Source of the DNA: CAYMRB01 sp964392615 | Lineage (GTDB): Bacteria; Planctomycetota; UBA8108 | Direction: 5' to 3' | NCBI GenBank assembly: GCA_964392615.1 | Contig: CAYMRB010000230.1 | Span: forward strand, 1-15,842 | DNA: 15,842 nucleotides | Shown here: positions 1-7,382 of the stretch, one piece after another | Layout: the number at the start of each line of letters is the position of its first letter | How positions within the stretch are numbered: the stretch's first letter is position 1 | Made by a program: the position numbers and the translations under genes | Notes under the pieces: model-generated | The model's database searches: none | Told to the model about the DNA's origin: nothing | What the model saw: the letters and a program-made list of their open reading frames with translations, nothing else

Positions 1-602
1 CGCACCGACTGCACCATGTACCGACGCTCGTCCTCCGAGAACATGGGATGGCCATCGCCCTTGAGCAATCGGATGTTGGCATCGTGGCCGACGACGGCGT
101 AGAGGTCACCGATCTCGGCCACCTCCTCGAAGAAGCGGACGTGGCCGGAGTGGAACCAATCGTAGCACCCCGTCACCATCACCTTCTTGCGTGGCGACTC
201 GCCAGCGTCTGCGTCCGGCTCTCGCGTCGGGAAGCCGGCCAGCGAGCTTTCGGGAAGAACGCGGTACTCGACGCCCTGCGCGTCGCAGGCGGCTTTCAGG
301 GTCGAGTTGTCGCCTTGCTCGTCGACGACCCAGATGTCCCCCTGCGTCGCCGTGCCTTCCGGCAACGCGGCCGGATTCACGACGGGCGGCGAGCTCTGCA
401 ATGCGTCGACATAGCGCATGGCACCGACGAGATACCCGCGTTCCGCCTCCGGGAACTTCGGGGCCTCGCCGGTGGCCGCGCGCACCGCGGCGTCCGACCA
501 CAGGACGACGTGAAGCTCGCCGATCCGCGCGGCCTCCTCGAGGAACCGCAGGCCGCGCGAGCGCAGATTGTCAAAAGCGCCGCTGACCCAGACTTTGTTC
601 AT
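1..602 (-). CDS. Tandem-domain nucleotidylyltransferase (cytidylyltransferase-like), partial at left edge
   Basis: This frame starts with ATG at 602, preceded by a strong GGGGGAGAG ribosome binding site, and stays open to the window edge, giving 200 residues. It contains two copies of a nucleotidylyltransferase fold. The second, from about residue 139, begins VMVTGCYDWF and carries the nucleotide-binding HxGH motif (HSGH, residues 151-154). The first (residues 3-115) aligns with it (VSGAFDNLRSRGLRFLEEA) but has RSRG where HxGH should be, so it is probably inactive. Family members transfer CMP or AMP to a phosphorylated alcohol or sugar. The gene starts 9 bp after a sugar-kinase stop codon, so it likely activates a sugar phosphate for surface polysaccharide synthesis. 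The substrate cannot be read from sequence, and the C-terminus is outside the window. Confidence 0.85.
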   Translation of the reverse strand, partial: MNKVWVSGAFDNLRSRGLRFLEEAARIGELHVVLWSDAAVRAATGEAPKFPEAERGYLVGAMRYVDALQSSPPVVNPAALPEGTATQGDIWVVDEQGDNSTLKAACDAQGVEYRVLPESSLAGFPTREPDADAGESPRKKVMVTGCYDWFHSGHVRFFEEVAEIGDLYAVVGHDANIRLLKGDGHPMFSEDERRYMVQSV

Positions 603-611
603 CTCTCCCCC

Positions 612-1394
612 CTAGGTTCGGACGCCGATCTGGAACGCGCCGGGTACAGGCTCGTCCGATGCGACGTAGAGGTAGCCACCGCCACAGCCCGAGTACATCG
701 CACCGGCATACGCGGACTGGTAGTGTCCGAGGAGCGCGAGGAGATCGACGGTCAGCGTCGAGTGCCCGACGACGTCCGGCAAGATCGTCGCCCAGCACTG
801 CATGCACTCGTTCATCGACGCTCCGAGCGCGGCGAGATCCTGGTGGATGATCGCATCGTAGCAGTCGGCGCCCGAGCGCCCGAGGCGTCGGATCCAGTCC
901 GGATCGAGGTTTTTCACGCCGAGGGGGTTGTAGCCGCCCGGTCGCGGCATGACGGGCACGACGTGAATGACGCGTTCGATCCATCGCGCGACGGCGGGAT
1001 CGGTGCACGACTCGACGTGCTCGGGGAAGATGCCTCCCTCGTGGCCGAACTCGTAGTCGAGTCGATTGACGCCCGGGTAGACGAGCCCGATCATGTCCTG
1101 CGACCCCGAGGGCTCGGGCTTGCCCTTGTTTTCCTCGGCGTACAGCGTGCGGACGAGCTCCGCGGGATCGCGGTCGGGCAGCTGGCCATCCCACAGCTCC
1201 ATCGCCACGCGGCGGGTGCTGGTGGACATCCCGCAACGGTCCATGAACCGCACCGTCGGCTCGAGAGCCACGACGACCATCGAGCCGGGCGGATCCGGGT
1301 CGTGCTGCGACACGAAGGGCTGGTCGATCCAACCGCCAGCGAGCGCCATGCGGTAGGGCACGGCTCCGACGACATCGGTGATCTGGGGTTTCAC
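612..1394 (-). CDS. GHMP-family sugar kinase, HddA-like
   Basis: This 260-aa protein resembles GHMP kinases of the heptose-7-phosphate kinase (HddA) type. The N-terminus has a VPYRMALAGGWID segment, where the family has its first sugar/ATP-site motif. A Ser/Thr-rich GMSTSTRRVA stretch lies near residues 55-65, where the family has its phosphate-binding loop. GSQDMIGLVYPGVNRLDY corresponds to the GGQDQYAAAFGG segment of HddA, and the C-terminal GAMYSGCGGGYLYV matches the third GHMP motif. It is shorter than typical members (about 330 aa). The start is GTG at 1394, with CAGGAGTG just upstream. It lies between an epimerase and a nucleotidylyltransferase on the same strand, the expected order for epimerise, phosphorylate, activate. 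The exact sugar is unknown. Confidence 0.75.
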   Translation of the reverse strand: MKPQITDVVGAVPYRMALAGGWIDQPFVSQHDPDPPGSMVVVALEPTVRFMDRCGMSTSTRRVAMELWDGQLPDRDPAELVRTLYAEENKGKPEPSGSQDMIGLVYPGVNRLDYEFGHEGGIFPEHVESCTDPAVARWIERVIHVVPVMPRPGGYNPLGVKNLDPDWIRRLGRSGADCYDAIIHQDLAALGASMNECMQCWATILPDVVGHSTLTVDLLALLGHYQSAYAGAMYSGCGGGYLYVASDEPVPGAFQIGVRT

Positions 1395-1506
1395 GCGTAC
1401 ACTCCTGACGAGGTCCGTCGTTTCGCAGTTCGCCGAGCGCGGCCTTTCACGAGTTGCTGTGCGCTCGCGACAGGCCGCACCAGTCTTTCCTACGTCGAGC
1501 GATCGT

Positions 1507-2517
1507 TCAGCTGATCGTCCGCTTGCCGGCCTTGCGGTCCATGTACTGCTGCTCGATCCAGCGGTACGTCTTCTCCAGGCCGGTCTCGAACGGCGTCGAC
1601 GGCTCCCAGCCGAGGATCCGCTTGATCATCGTGTTGTCGCTATTGCGTCCGGCCACGCCCTGCGGCGCGTCGAGGTCGTGTTCCCGCTCGAGCGTCACGC
1701 CGCCGATCTTCTCGGCGAGAGACACGAGGTGGTTGACCGACACGAGCTCGCTCGAACCGAGGTTGATCGGTTCGGCGATCAGATCGTCCGAGTGCATGAT
1801 TCTGTCGATTCCGTCGACGCAGTCGTCGATGTACATGAAGCTCCGCGTCTGCGTCCCGTCGCCCCAGATGTCGATCTTGGCCACGCGGGTGTCCTTGGCC
1901 TCGATCACCTTGCGACAGATCGCCGCCGGCGCCTTCTCGCGTCCGCCGTCCCACGTGCCGTGGGGGCCGTAGACGTTGTGGAAGCGCGCGATGTGCGTCT
2001 CGAGTCCGCGTTCGGACCAATACTCCTGGCAGAACATCTCGGACATGAGCTTCTCCCAGCCGTAGCCGCGCTCGGCCATGGCGGGGTAGGCGTCCGTCTC
2101 CTTGAGCGCGCGGCAGTTCGGGTCTTTCTGCAGCTCGGTGTTGTACGCGCACGCCGACGACGCGTAGAAGTAGCGCGTCGCGCCGGCGCGGTAGGCCGCC
2201 TCGACCAGGTGGGTGTTGATCAGGATGCTGCGCAGACACTCGACGCGGAACCGCTCGATGAAGCCCATGCCGCCCATGTCAGCGGCGAGGTTGTAGACCT
2301 CGACGGCGTCTTCGCACGCGCGCTTGCAGTTCTCCTCGTAGCTGAGGTCCATGCAGAGGCTCTCGACGCCCGGCACGCGCTGGTACCACTCCGGCAGCGG
2401 CTTCTTGTCGATGGCGCGGATGCGAGTGAATCCGCGGTCGTGGAAGTACCTCGTGAGCGCGCCGGCGATGAAACCGCCTGCGCCTCCGATCACGATGAGG
2501 TCATCTTTTGCCGGCAT
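1507..2517 (-). CDS. NAD-dependent epimerase, GDP-mannose 3,5-epimerase-like
   Basis: This is a 336-aa extended short-chain dehydrogenase/reductase close to plant GDP-mannose 3,5-epimerase. It has a Rossmann glycine motif (GGAGGFIAG, about residues 11-19), NLAADMGGMGFI, SSACAY with the acid/base Cys near 123, the YxxxK pair Tyr152/Lys156 (YGWEK), and NVYGPHGTWDGGREKAPAA with a Lys near 195 matching the second catalytic residue of the plant enzyme. The family converts GDP-D-mannose to GDP-L-galactose or GDP-L-gulose using tightly bound NAD. ATG at 2517 is preferred because GGGAG lies 13 nt upstream. An in-frame GTG at 2541 would add eight residues. It heads a cytoplasmic sugar-nucleotide cluster with the kinase and nucleotidylyltransferase downstream. 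A different NDP-sugar substrate is possible. Confidence 0.88.
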   Translation of the reverse strand: MPAKDDLIVIGGAGGFIAGALTRYFHDRGFTRIRAIDKKPLPEWYQRVPGVESLCMDLSYEENCKRACEDAVEVYNLAADMGGMGFIERFRVECLRSILINTHLVEAAYRAGATRYFYASSACAYNTELQKDPNCRALKETDAYPAMAERGYGWEKLMSEMFCQEYWSERGLETHIARFHNVYGPHGTWDGGREKAPAAICRKVIEAKDTRVAKIDIWGDGTQTRSFMYIDDCVDGIDRIMHSDDLIAEPINLGSSELVSVNHLVSLAEKIGGVTLEREHDLDAPQGVAGRNSDNTMIKRILGWEPSTPFETGLEKTYRWIEQQYMDRKAGKRTIS

Positions 2518-2870
2518 GATTCTCTGAGCTCCCTGTTTCACGGTTTGCGGTGACGCGGTGACGCGGTGACGCGGTTGCGCAGGATCGGGCTTCCCGGGTG
2601 CGTCCCGCCCTCGCGCTCGGAGCCCTTCTTCGACGGGCTGCGGTGGGAGCGATTCTCCGGATTCCGCGCGCCGAAAGCCATGGACAAGCCTGGCTTCTTA
2701 CTGGATATTCTTGACTTCAATGAAGGGCTCGATGTCGGGCCGAGAACATGCCCTGCATCGAGAAAACGGGCGATTGGCGCGACGATTCGACTCGCTCGGA
2801 CCTCTCGGCGACAATCCACCTCGACTCCCGGACCCGACTATTTTCGCTTCTCGAGAGCCTCCCCGTGCCC
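2518..2870. promoter_or_regulatory. Intergenic region between divergent epimerase and AraC-type genes
   Basis: About 350 bp without a convincing gene, presumed to hold divergent promoters. An AT-richer island lies at 2690-2725. A plausible plus-strand promoter is TGGACA (2681-2686), a 17-bp spacer and GATATT (2704-2709). It would serve the AraC-type gene from either candidate start. Next to the epimerase start are three 8-bp tandem repeats. Promoter assignment is by eye only. Confidence 0.35.
2550..2573. repeat. Three tandem copies of an 8-bp unit
   Basis: GTGACGCG occurs three times in a row, at 2550-2557, 2558-2565 and 2566-2573. The array sits 32-56 bp upstream of the epimerase ATG, in its presumed leader. 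Slipped-strand changes in copy number could alter promoter or leader spacing. No function is known. Confidence 0.8.
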
Positions 2871-3773
2871 ATGCAGCGAACGCCGCGGTTCATCTCGACA
2901 CGGGTATCGGACGCCCGCTACTACTACCTCGATCTCCACCCGCGGGACGACGGCGGCACCGCGATCGTGTGTGGGGGAGTGGAGCGCTGCGATCCGGACT
3001 ACGAGATCCGCCGGTCGACGTTTCCGTACCTCGGCATCGAGTTCGTCGCCGAGGGACGGGGAAGCGTCGTCCTCGATGACCGAGAGAGCCCGCTGGGGCC
3101 GGGAGTCGCGTTCTCGTACGGATCCGATACGCGCTGCGAGATACGCAACGACCCCGATCACCCGCTTCTGAAGTACTTCGTCGACTTCGTCGGCCACGAC
3201 GTCGAGGAGACACTGCGTCGATCGCCGCTCGGGATCGGCGGCGTCGTCCAGCTCGTCACCTCGAGCGAGTTCGTCGAGATCTTCGAGTGGTTGCACCGGG
3301 AGGGGACGCGCGGTTCGACCCACGACACGGCGGTTTGCGCGACGCTACTGCAGTTGCTGCTGCTGAAGCTCGGCGCGGGAGTGGCGAGTTCGTCCGCGGG
3401 CGCCGCCGCGGCTCGAGCGCTCGAGACGTACGAGAGCTGCCGGCAGCACATCGATCGCCACTACCTGGAGCTCGCGTCCGTGAGCGAAGTGGCCACCGCG
3501 GTACACGTCGACCCGTCGTATCTGTGCCGACTCTTCCGACGCTTCGCGCAGACCACGCCGTACGCGTATCTGATGCGTCGCAAGATGAACCACGCGGTCG
3601 ACCGCCTGCTCGGATCGGGCCTGCTGGTCAAGCAGGTTGCGCTCGAGGTCGGGTTCGACGATCCATACCACTTCTCGCGCGTGTTCCGGAAGGTGCATGG
3701 CGTTTCGCCGCGCGAGTTCGTCCGGCTAGCGAGCCGCGGGCAGATCGATCGGGGGGATGGCGACGGGGGGTGA
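2871..3773 (+). CDS. AraC-family transcriptional regulator
   Basis: This 300-aa protein has an N-terminal cupin-like sensor half (FISTRVSDARYYYLDL, then LEFVAEGRGS-type beta strands) and a C-terminal AraC DNA-binding domain with two helix-turn-helix units. The second unit carries the family signature: VKQVALEVGFDDPYHFSRVF followed by KVHGVSPREF. The family senses a small molecule, often a sugar, and activates nearby catabolic genes. The gene is convergent with, and 13 bp from, a sulfatase gene. That pairing suggests control of sulfated-glycan use, but this is inference. The start at 2871 was chosen because homologues begin close to the FISTRVS segment. An in-frame ATG at 2748 would add 41 residues of less typical composition. 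Confidence 0.9.
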   Translation: MQRTPRFISTRVSDARYYYLDLHPRDDGGTAIVCGGVERCDPDYEIRRSTFPYLGIEFVAEGRGSVVLDDRESPLGPGVAFSYGSDTRCEIRNDPDHPLLKYFVDFVGHDVEETLRRSPLGIGGVVQLVTSSEFVEIFEWLHREGTRGSTHDTAVCATLLQLLLLKLGAGVASSSAGAAAARALETYESCRQHIDRHYLELASVSEVATAVHVDPSYLCRLFRRFAQTTPYAYLMRRKMNHAVDRLLGSGLLVKQVALEVGFDDPYHFSRVFRKVHGVSPREFVRLASRGQIDRGDGDGG

Positions 3774-3786
3774 TCCGACAGCCCGT

Positions 3787-5913
3787 CTACCGCGAGGTCG
3801 GCTTCAGGTCGCGGCCGGTGTCGACATCGAACTCGCTCACGTCCCCGTCGAGCCGATTCGGCGCCTCGTAGTCGCCGGCAGCGGTGCGGTCGTCGAAGCC
3901 GATGCAGAGGGCGTCGAGGGGTTGCACCGTGATCAGGCCGGGCGATCGTCCTGTGGCGACCACCTTCCCGTCGACCGTGATGGTCATGTGGTCGGCAGTG
4001 AGCGCAGCGCGGAAGGAGAACCGCTTCGGGGCGTCGGCCGTTGCGACGATGCGCTTCACCTTCTCGTTCACGCGGACGTCGAAGGCGAGCTTGCCGTTCA
4101 GGAGGTGGATCGCCCAACCGTGCTCGCGTCCCCCTTGGGCGGCGATGACGCCGAAGCGGCCGCGAGCGCGGACGTCGCCGGTGATGGTGAGCGGGCGGTT
4201 CGCGATCCGGGGGGACTCGGAGGTTGCCGCGGCCTTCTCGCGAGCCTCGTAGATCACGCCGACGCGTCGGGCCCACGTCTCCCAATCGGCGGCCATGGCG
4301 GCGACGCGTTCGGGATGTCGCGCGGCGAGGTCGGTGGTCTCGCAGCGGTCGGCGGCGAGGTCGTAGAGTTCCCACGTGATCTCGTGCGGCATGCGCTTGC
4401 CCCAGACGAGTTTCCAGTCGCCCTGTCGCAGCGCCCGCGCGCCCTGGTGATCGAAGCCGATCGAGCGGTGGGGGAGCTTGCCGCTGCCGCGCATCACGGA
4501 AAGCAGGCTCTCGCCCTCGAGGGGCAGGCGGTCGCGATCGCCGCCGAGCCGCCTCGGGTAGCTCCCGTCGGCGACTTCGAGGAGGGTCGGCAGGACATCC
4601 ATGACGTGGACCGGCTGGCGGATCCAGTCGTCGCGCCGACCGATCCCGTCGGGCCAGTGCGCGATGAAGGGCGTGCTGATGCCGCCCTCGTGCGTGAAGT
4701 GCTTGTAGAGACGCAGCGGCGTGTTGCCGAGATTCGCCCAGGCGCTGCCGTAGGACGAGTGCGTTCCGCGTCCGCCCACTTTGCGCAGATCGCGGCCTCG
4801 GCGCAGTACGGTGGTGCCGCGACGGGAGGTTCCATCGAAGCCGAACGGGCCCCATTCGTAGCACGCGCCGTTGTCGCTGAGGAACAGGATGAGCGTGTCC
4901 GCGAAATCGCCGCTGGCCTTCAGGTGCTCGACGATGCGTCCGACGCCACGGTCGACCGTCTCGACCATGGCGGCGAAGACGGCCATGCGGCGCGCGAGGT
5001 CCCTCTGACGATCGGGAGCCACCGTGTCCCAGGCGGGGTTCGGCTTGCCGGAGAAGCCGTTGGCGATGTCGTCGCGATCGACGGGCACGATCGAGCGGGG
5101 CGTCGGGTTCCAGCGATCGCCATCGAGGAGGCCGAGCTCTCGCATGCGTGCGAAGCGCTCCTCGCGCAGCGCATCCCAGCCGCGACGGTAGATCGTGTCG
5201 TACTTGTCGGCGCGTTCGGCCGGCGCCTGCACGGGGAAGTGCGGCGACGAGTGCCCAAGAAACAGGAACCACGGCTTGTCGCTCTTCTGTCCCTGGCGGA
5301 TGAACTCGAGAGCGTAGTCGTTGAAAACGTCGGTGGCGTAGAACTCGTCGCGCGGTACATCGATCTCCGCGCGCCGGTCCTGCGGCAGACGGATGTAGTA
5401 GTCGGCGTCGTACTGGTCGTGGGAGTGCCCGCGGGTGTAGCCGTAGAACTCGTCGAATCCGCGCCGGATCGGGCCCGTGTCCGGGTGCATGTGCCACTTG
5501 CCGACGTAGTAGCAGCCGTATCCCGCTGGCTTCAACGCCTCGGCGAGCGTCACGCACCGGTCGTTCAATCGACCGAGGTAGCCGGGGCCGCGCGTCGGCG
5601 ACGGATTGGCGGTGGTGAAGTCGCCGATGCCCGCCTGCGACGGATAGAGCCCGGTCATCAGCGACGCGCGCGTCGGACAACAGCGCGCCGAGGTGTACAT
5701 CTGGGTGAAGCGCACGCCTCCGGCAGCCAGCGCGTCGATGTGCGGAGTGTCGATCTCGCCGCCGTAGCAGCCGAGATCGGAGTAGCCGAGATCGTCCGCG
5801 AGGATGACCAGGATGTTGGGCTTGGCAGGCGGGGCGGCGTCGCTCTCGCCGCAGGTCCCGGTCGAGGCGGCAAAGACGCAAAATACGAGTAGCGGGTTCG
5901 CGTGGGTTCTCAT
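3787..5913 (-). CDS. Secreted sulfatase with C-terminal lectin-like domain
   Basis: This 708-aa S1-type (arylsulfatase) sulfatase starts with a signal peptide (about residues 1-26). NILVILADDLGYSDLG supplies the Asp40/Asp41 calcium ligands. The modification motif C78-C-P-T-R82 lies in CCPTRASLMTG, so Cys78 should become formylglycine. Other active-site elements are GKWH (Lys139, His141), SSPHFP (His225) and LSDNGA (Asp347/Asn348). The last 170 or so residues, after the usual sulfatase end, form a beta-rich domain resembling concanavalin A/LamG-type modules (GWAIHLLNGKLAFDVRV, ITVDGKVVATG), possibly binding glycan. The protein likely desulfates polysaccharide outside the cytoplasm. It needs a formylglycine-generating enzyme, which is not in the window. 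It is convergent with the AraC-type gene. Substrate is unknown. Confidence 0.93.
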   Translation of the reverse strand: MRTHANPLLVFCVFAASTGTCGESDAAPPAKPNILVILADDLGYSDLGCYGGEIDTPHIDALAAGGVRFTQMYTSARCCPTRASLMTGLYPSQAGIGDFTTANPSPTRGPGYLGRLNDRCVTLAEALKPAGYGCYYVGKWHMHPDTGPIRRGFDEFYGYTRGHSHDQYDADYYIRLPQDRRAEIDVPRDEFYATDVFNDYALEFIRQGQKSDKPWFLFLGHSSPHFPVQAPAERADKYDTIYRRGWDALREERFARMRELGLLDGDRWNPTPRSIVPVDRDDIANGFSGKPNPAWDTVAPDRQRDLARRMAVFAAMVETVDRGVGRIVEHLKASGDFADTLILFLSDNGACYEWGPFGFDGTSRRGTTVLRRGRDLRKVGGRGTHSSYGSAWANLGNTPLRLYKHFTHEGGISTPFIAHWPDGIGRRDDWIRQPVHVMDVLPTLLEVADGSYPRRLGGDRDRLPLEGESLLSVMRGSGKLPHRSIGFDHQGARALRQGDWKLVWGKRMPHEITWELYDLAADRCETTDLAARHPERVAAMAADWETWARRVGVIYEAREKAAATSESPRIANRPLTITGDVRARGRFGVIAAQGGREHGWAIHLLNGKLAFDVRVNEKVKRIVATADAPKRFSFRAALTADHMTITVDGKVVATGRSPGLITVQPLDALCIGFDDRTAAGDYEAPNRLDGDVSEFDVDTGRDLKPTSR

Positions 5914-6077
5914 GCTCGTCTCGGCGGTCCAGCGTTCGTTGCGGCGACTCCCCTACGGCCTACCGGACCTCGCGGGGAGCGTCAAGACGCACGACGCCGA
6001 GCCCATGGGTGCCCGGACAGAGTTCTCGGAACCGAAGGCGCCGCGTCGGGCCATCGGGAATCCGGTCGGGCTCGGTC

Positions 6078-6106
6078 TTTTCAGGCGCGCGCACACGCTC
6101 TATAAT
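6078..6106 (+). promoter_or_regulatory. Sigma-70-type promoter for the tRNA-Arg gene
   Basis: A perfect -10 box TATAAT lies at 6101-6106. A 17-bp spacer separates it from a 4/6-match -35 box TTTTCA (6078-6083). Transcription would start near 6113, about 15 nt before the mature tRNA 5' end. Confidence 0.7.
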
Positions 6107-6127
6107 CCCCGGCCCTGACGAAGCGAC

Positions 6128-6204
6128 ACGCCCATAGCTCAATTGGATAGAGCAGTGGCCTTCGAAGCCAAAGGCTGCAGGTTCGAGTCCTGCTGGGCGT
6201 GCCA
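6128..6204 (+). tRNA. tRNA-Arg (anticodon UCG)
   Basis: The cloverleaf folds by eye. The acceptor stem ACGCCCA (6128-6134) pairs with TGGGCGT (6194-6200). The D arm is GCTC/GAGC. The anticodon loop CTTCGAA (6160-6166) has TCG at 6162-6164, reading CGA arginine codons. The T arm is GCAGG/CCTGC around TTCGAGT. Discriminator G6201 is followed by an encoded CCA (6202-6204). The anticodon stem has an outermost G-A mismatch (positions 27-43), which is unusual. Phage-like genes begin soon after the 3' end, so the tRNA is a candidate integration site. Confidence 0.93.
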
Positions 6205-6313
6205 CTTAAGACCTGAAAAACGAAGCAGTTGCGGCGGCGGGAGAGGTTGACGAGCGGTCAACTCGGGCGAGGTGGACTGATAGCGACCTGGGAATTTCAC
6301 GCGGAGCAACGAG

Positions 6314-6955
6314 ATGGCCGACTCCTCCCGACTCAGCGCCGCCTTGGCGAGCATAGACAAGGTTGACAGGAAGAAACTCGAGAGGCCGCAGCTCGGCGAG
6401 GAGTCGCTAGCGGGCGAGTTCGAGGGCCGATTCGACACGCTGCAGAAGCTGAGAAACCTCATCGAGGAGTACGCGCCGTTTGTCCACAAGAACCATGTGG
6501 ACCGGGCTTGCGGGACCCTTGAGGGGATCGGTGCCGTCCTGGCCAACCACTGCAAGCTCGGCAACTCAGAATGGATCGCGCAGCGAAACGCGATCCAAGA
6601 GCAGTTTGACCAGCACCTCGCGGATCTTCGCGAGCCGCTGCCGGCTTTCGTTGCTGCCGCTGTCGTGGAGCGTGGTCTACTGCGTGACGAAGACTTCCGC
6701 AGGGAGCACGAGCGAGCGGTTGAGGCGATCAAGAAGCAAGCCGAGGCGACGTTGGCTCACGTCGAGACCGAGTCGAAGCGGATCCTCGGCGAGGCTCAGA
6801 AGATCGCCGAGGAGATTGAGAAGAAAGCCCGGCGAACCGCGACGGGCATCTCTGTCCAGGAGGCCCAGAAGCAGTTCAAGCAAGCGCAGAAGGGCTTCAC
6901 GACTGCCGCGATCTGGTGGGGGGGGCTTCTGCGGTTGCTCTCGGCGGCTTCGTAG
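6314..6955 (+). CDS. Coiled-coil protein, N-terminal part of a split membrane protein
   Basis: This 213-aa frame starts with ATG at 6314, with GGAG about 10 nt upstream. Residues 1-120 look mostly helical and globular. Residues 125-175 are a charged coiled coil rich in Glu, Lys and Ala (EEIEKKARR). The frame then enters the start of a hydrophobic segment (TTAAIWWGG) and ends soon after at TAG. At that point a run of eight G (6918-6925) occurs, and the next frame continues the hydrophobic helix, so this is probably the front of a single protein of about 348 aa. I do not recognise a named family. Possible roles are a membrane-anchored sensor or effector in an accessory (for example defence or exclusion) module, but this is speculation. 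Confidence 0.7.
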   Translation: MADSSRLSAALASIDKVDRKKLERPQLGEESLAGEFEGRFDTLQKLRNLIEEYAPFVHKNHVDRACGTLEGIGAVLANHCKLGNSEWIAQRNAIQEQFDQHLADLREPLPAFVAAAVVERGLLRDEDFRREHERAVEAIKKQAEATLAHVETESKRILGEAQKIAEEIEKKARRTATGISVQEAQKQFKQAQKGFTTAAIWWGGLLRLLSAAS

Positions 6956-7359
6956 CCACGGCGTTCGCCGCGTTCAATTGGCAGCCGGAACTCCCGTCAA
7001 TCGGCGCCACGTGGCCTGCGTTTCTCTCTGCCACCCTCCTGAGGGTGGTCCTGCTGTCGACCGCTGGCGCGGTGGCCCTGTTCTGCGTTCGCGTCTTCCG
7101 GGCCTACTTGCACACGAACCAGCTGAATCACCACCGCCAGAGGGTGGCGAATAGCATGGAGTCCTTCGTCGAGTCAGCGATTACGCCGGAACAACGCGAC
7201 GCGATTCTCGGGCGGCTCGTGGAGGCCGTGGTCGCGTTCGGGAACTCCGGGCTGATTCCAGGCGACGACGATACGGTTGCGGCGCAGAAGTCGACGACCG
7301 ACGTCGTGGCAAAGCTGCTGTCGGGCGTCGCCAAGCCTCCGGCCGCGAGTGGTTCCTGA
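6916..7359 (+). CDS. Two-TM membrane protein, C-terminal part continuing the preceding frame
   Basis: This frame can start at GTG 6916, but no ribosome binding site is visible and it lies inside the preceding frame. It reads better as that protein's continuation after a -1 shift on the G8 tract. It supplies the first transmembrane helix (ASAVALGGFVATAFAAF), a short exposed loop, a second helix (LLRVVLLSTAGAVALFCVRVF) and a cytoplasmic tail (HTNQLNHHRQRVANSMESF, then TPEQRDAILGRLVEAVVAF). A tail of this kind, two helices followed by an His/Arg-rich segment and 'SFVES...RDAIL', resembles one I recall from uncharacterised bacterial two-TM proteins. Function is unknown. The split may be a true mutation, programmed slippage or a sequencing indel. 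Confidence 0.65.
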   Translation: MGGASAVALGGFVATAFAAFNWQPELPSIGATWPAFLSATLLRVVLLSTAGAVALFCVRVFRAYLHTNQLNHHRQRVANSMESFVESAITPEQRDAILGRLVEAVVAFGNSGLIPGDDDTVAAQKSTTDVVAKLLSGVAKPPAASGS

Positions 7360-7382
7360 CCTACATCGAAAGGAGCATCCCC

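Noticed and set aside
48..1514. Open plus-strand frame of 488 codons
   Set aside because: It lies opposite the kinase and nucleotidylyltransferase, whose minus-strand products have recognisable motifs. It is a high-GC antisense shadow.
3461..5892. Long open frames of over 700 codons on both strands across the sulfatase
   Set aside because: The 806-codon minus frame is Arg-rich without any motif and the 711-codon plus frame is antisense. Only the frame 3787-5913 has the sulfatase motifs and a signal peptide.
6181..6204. Second copy of the tRNA 3' end as an attachment site inside the window
   Set aside because: I looked for the T-arm/acceptor sequence near gene boundaries to the right and saw none. 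If present it must be beyond 15842.
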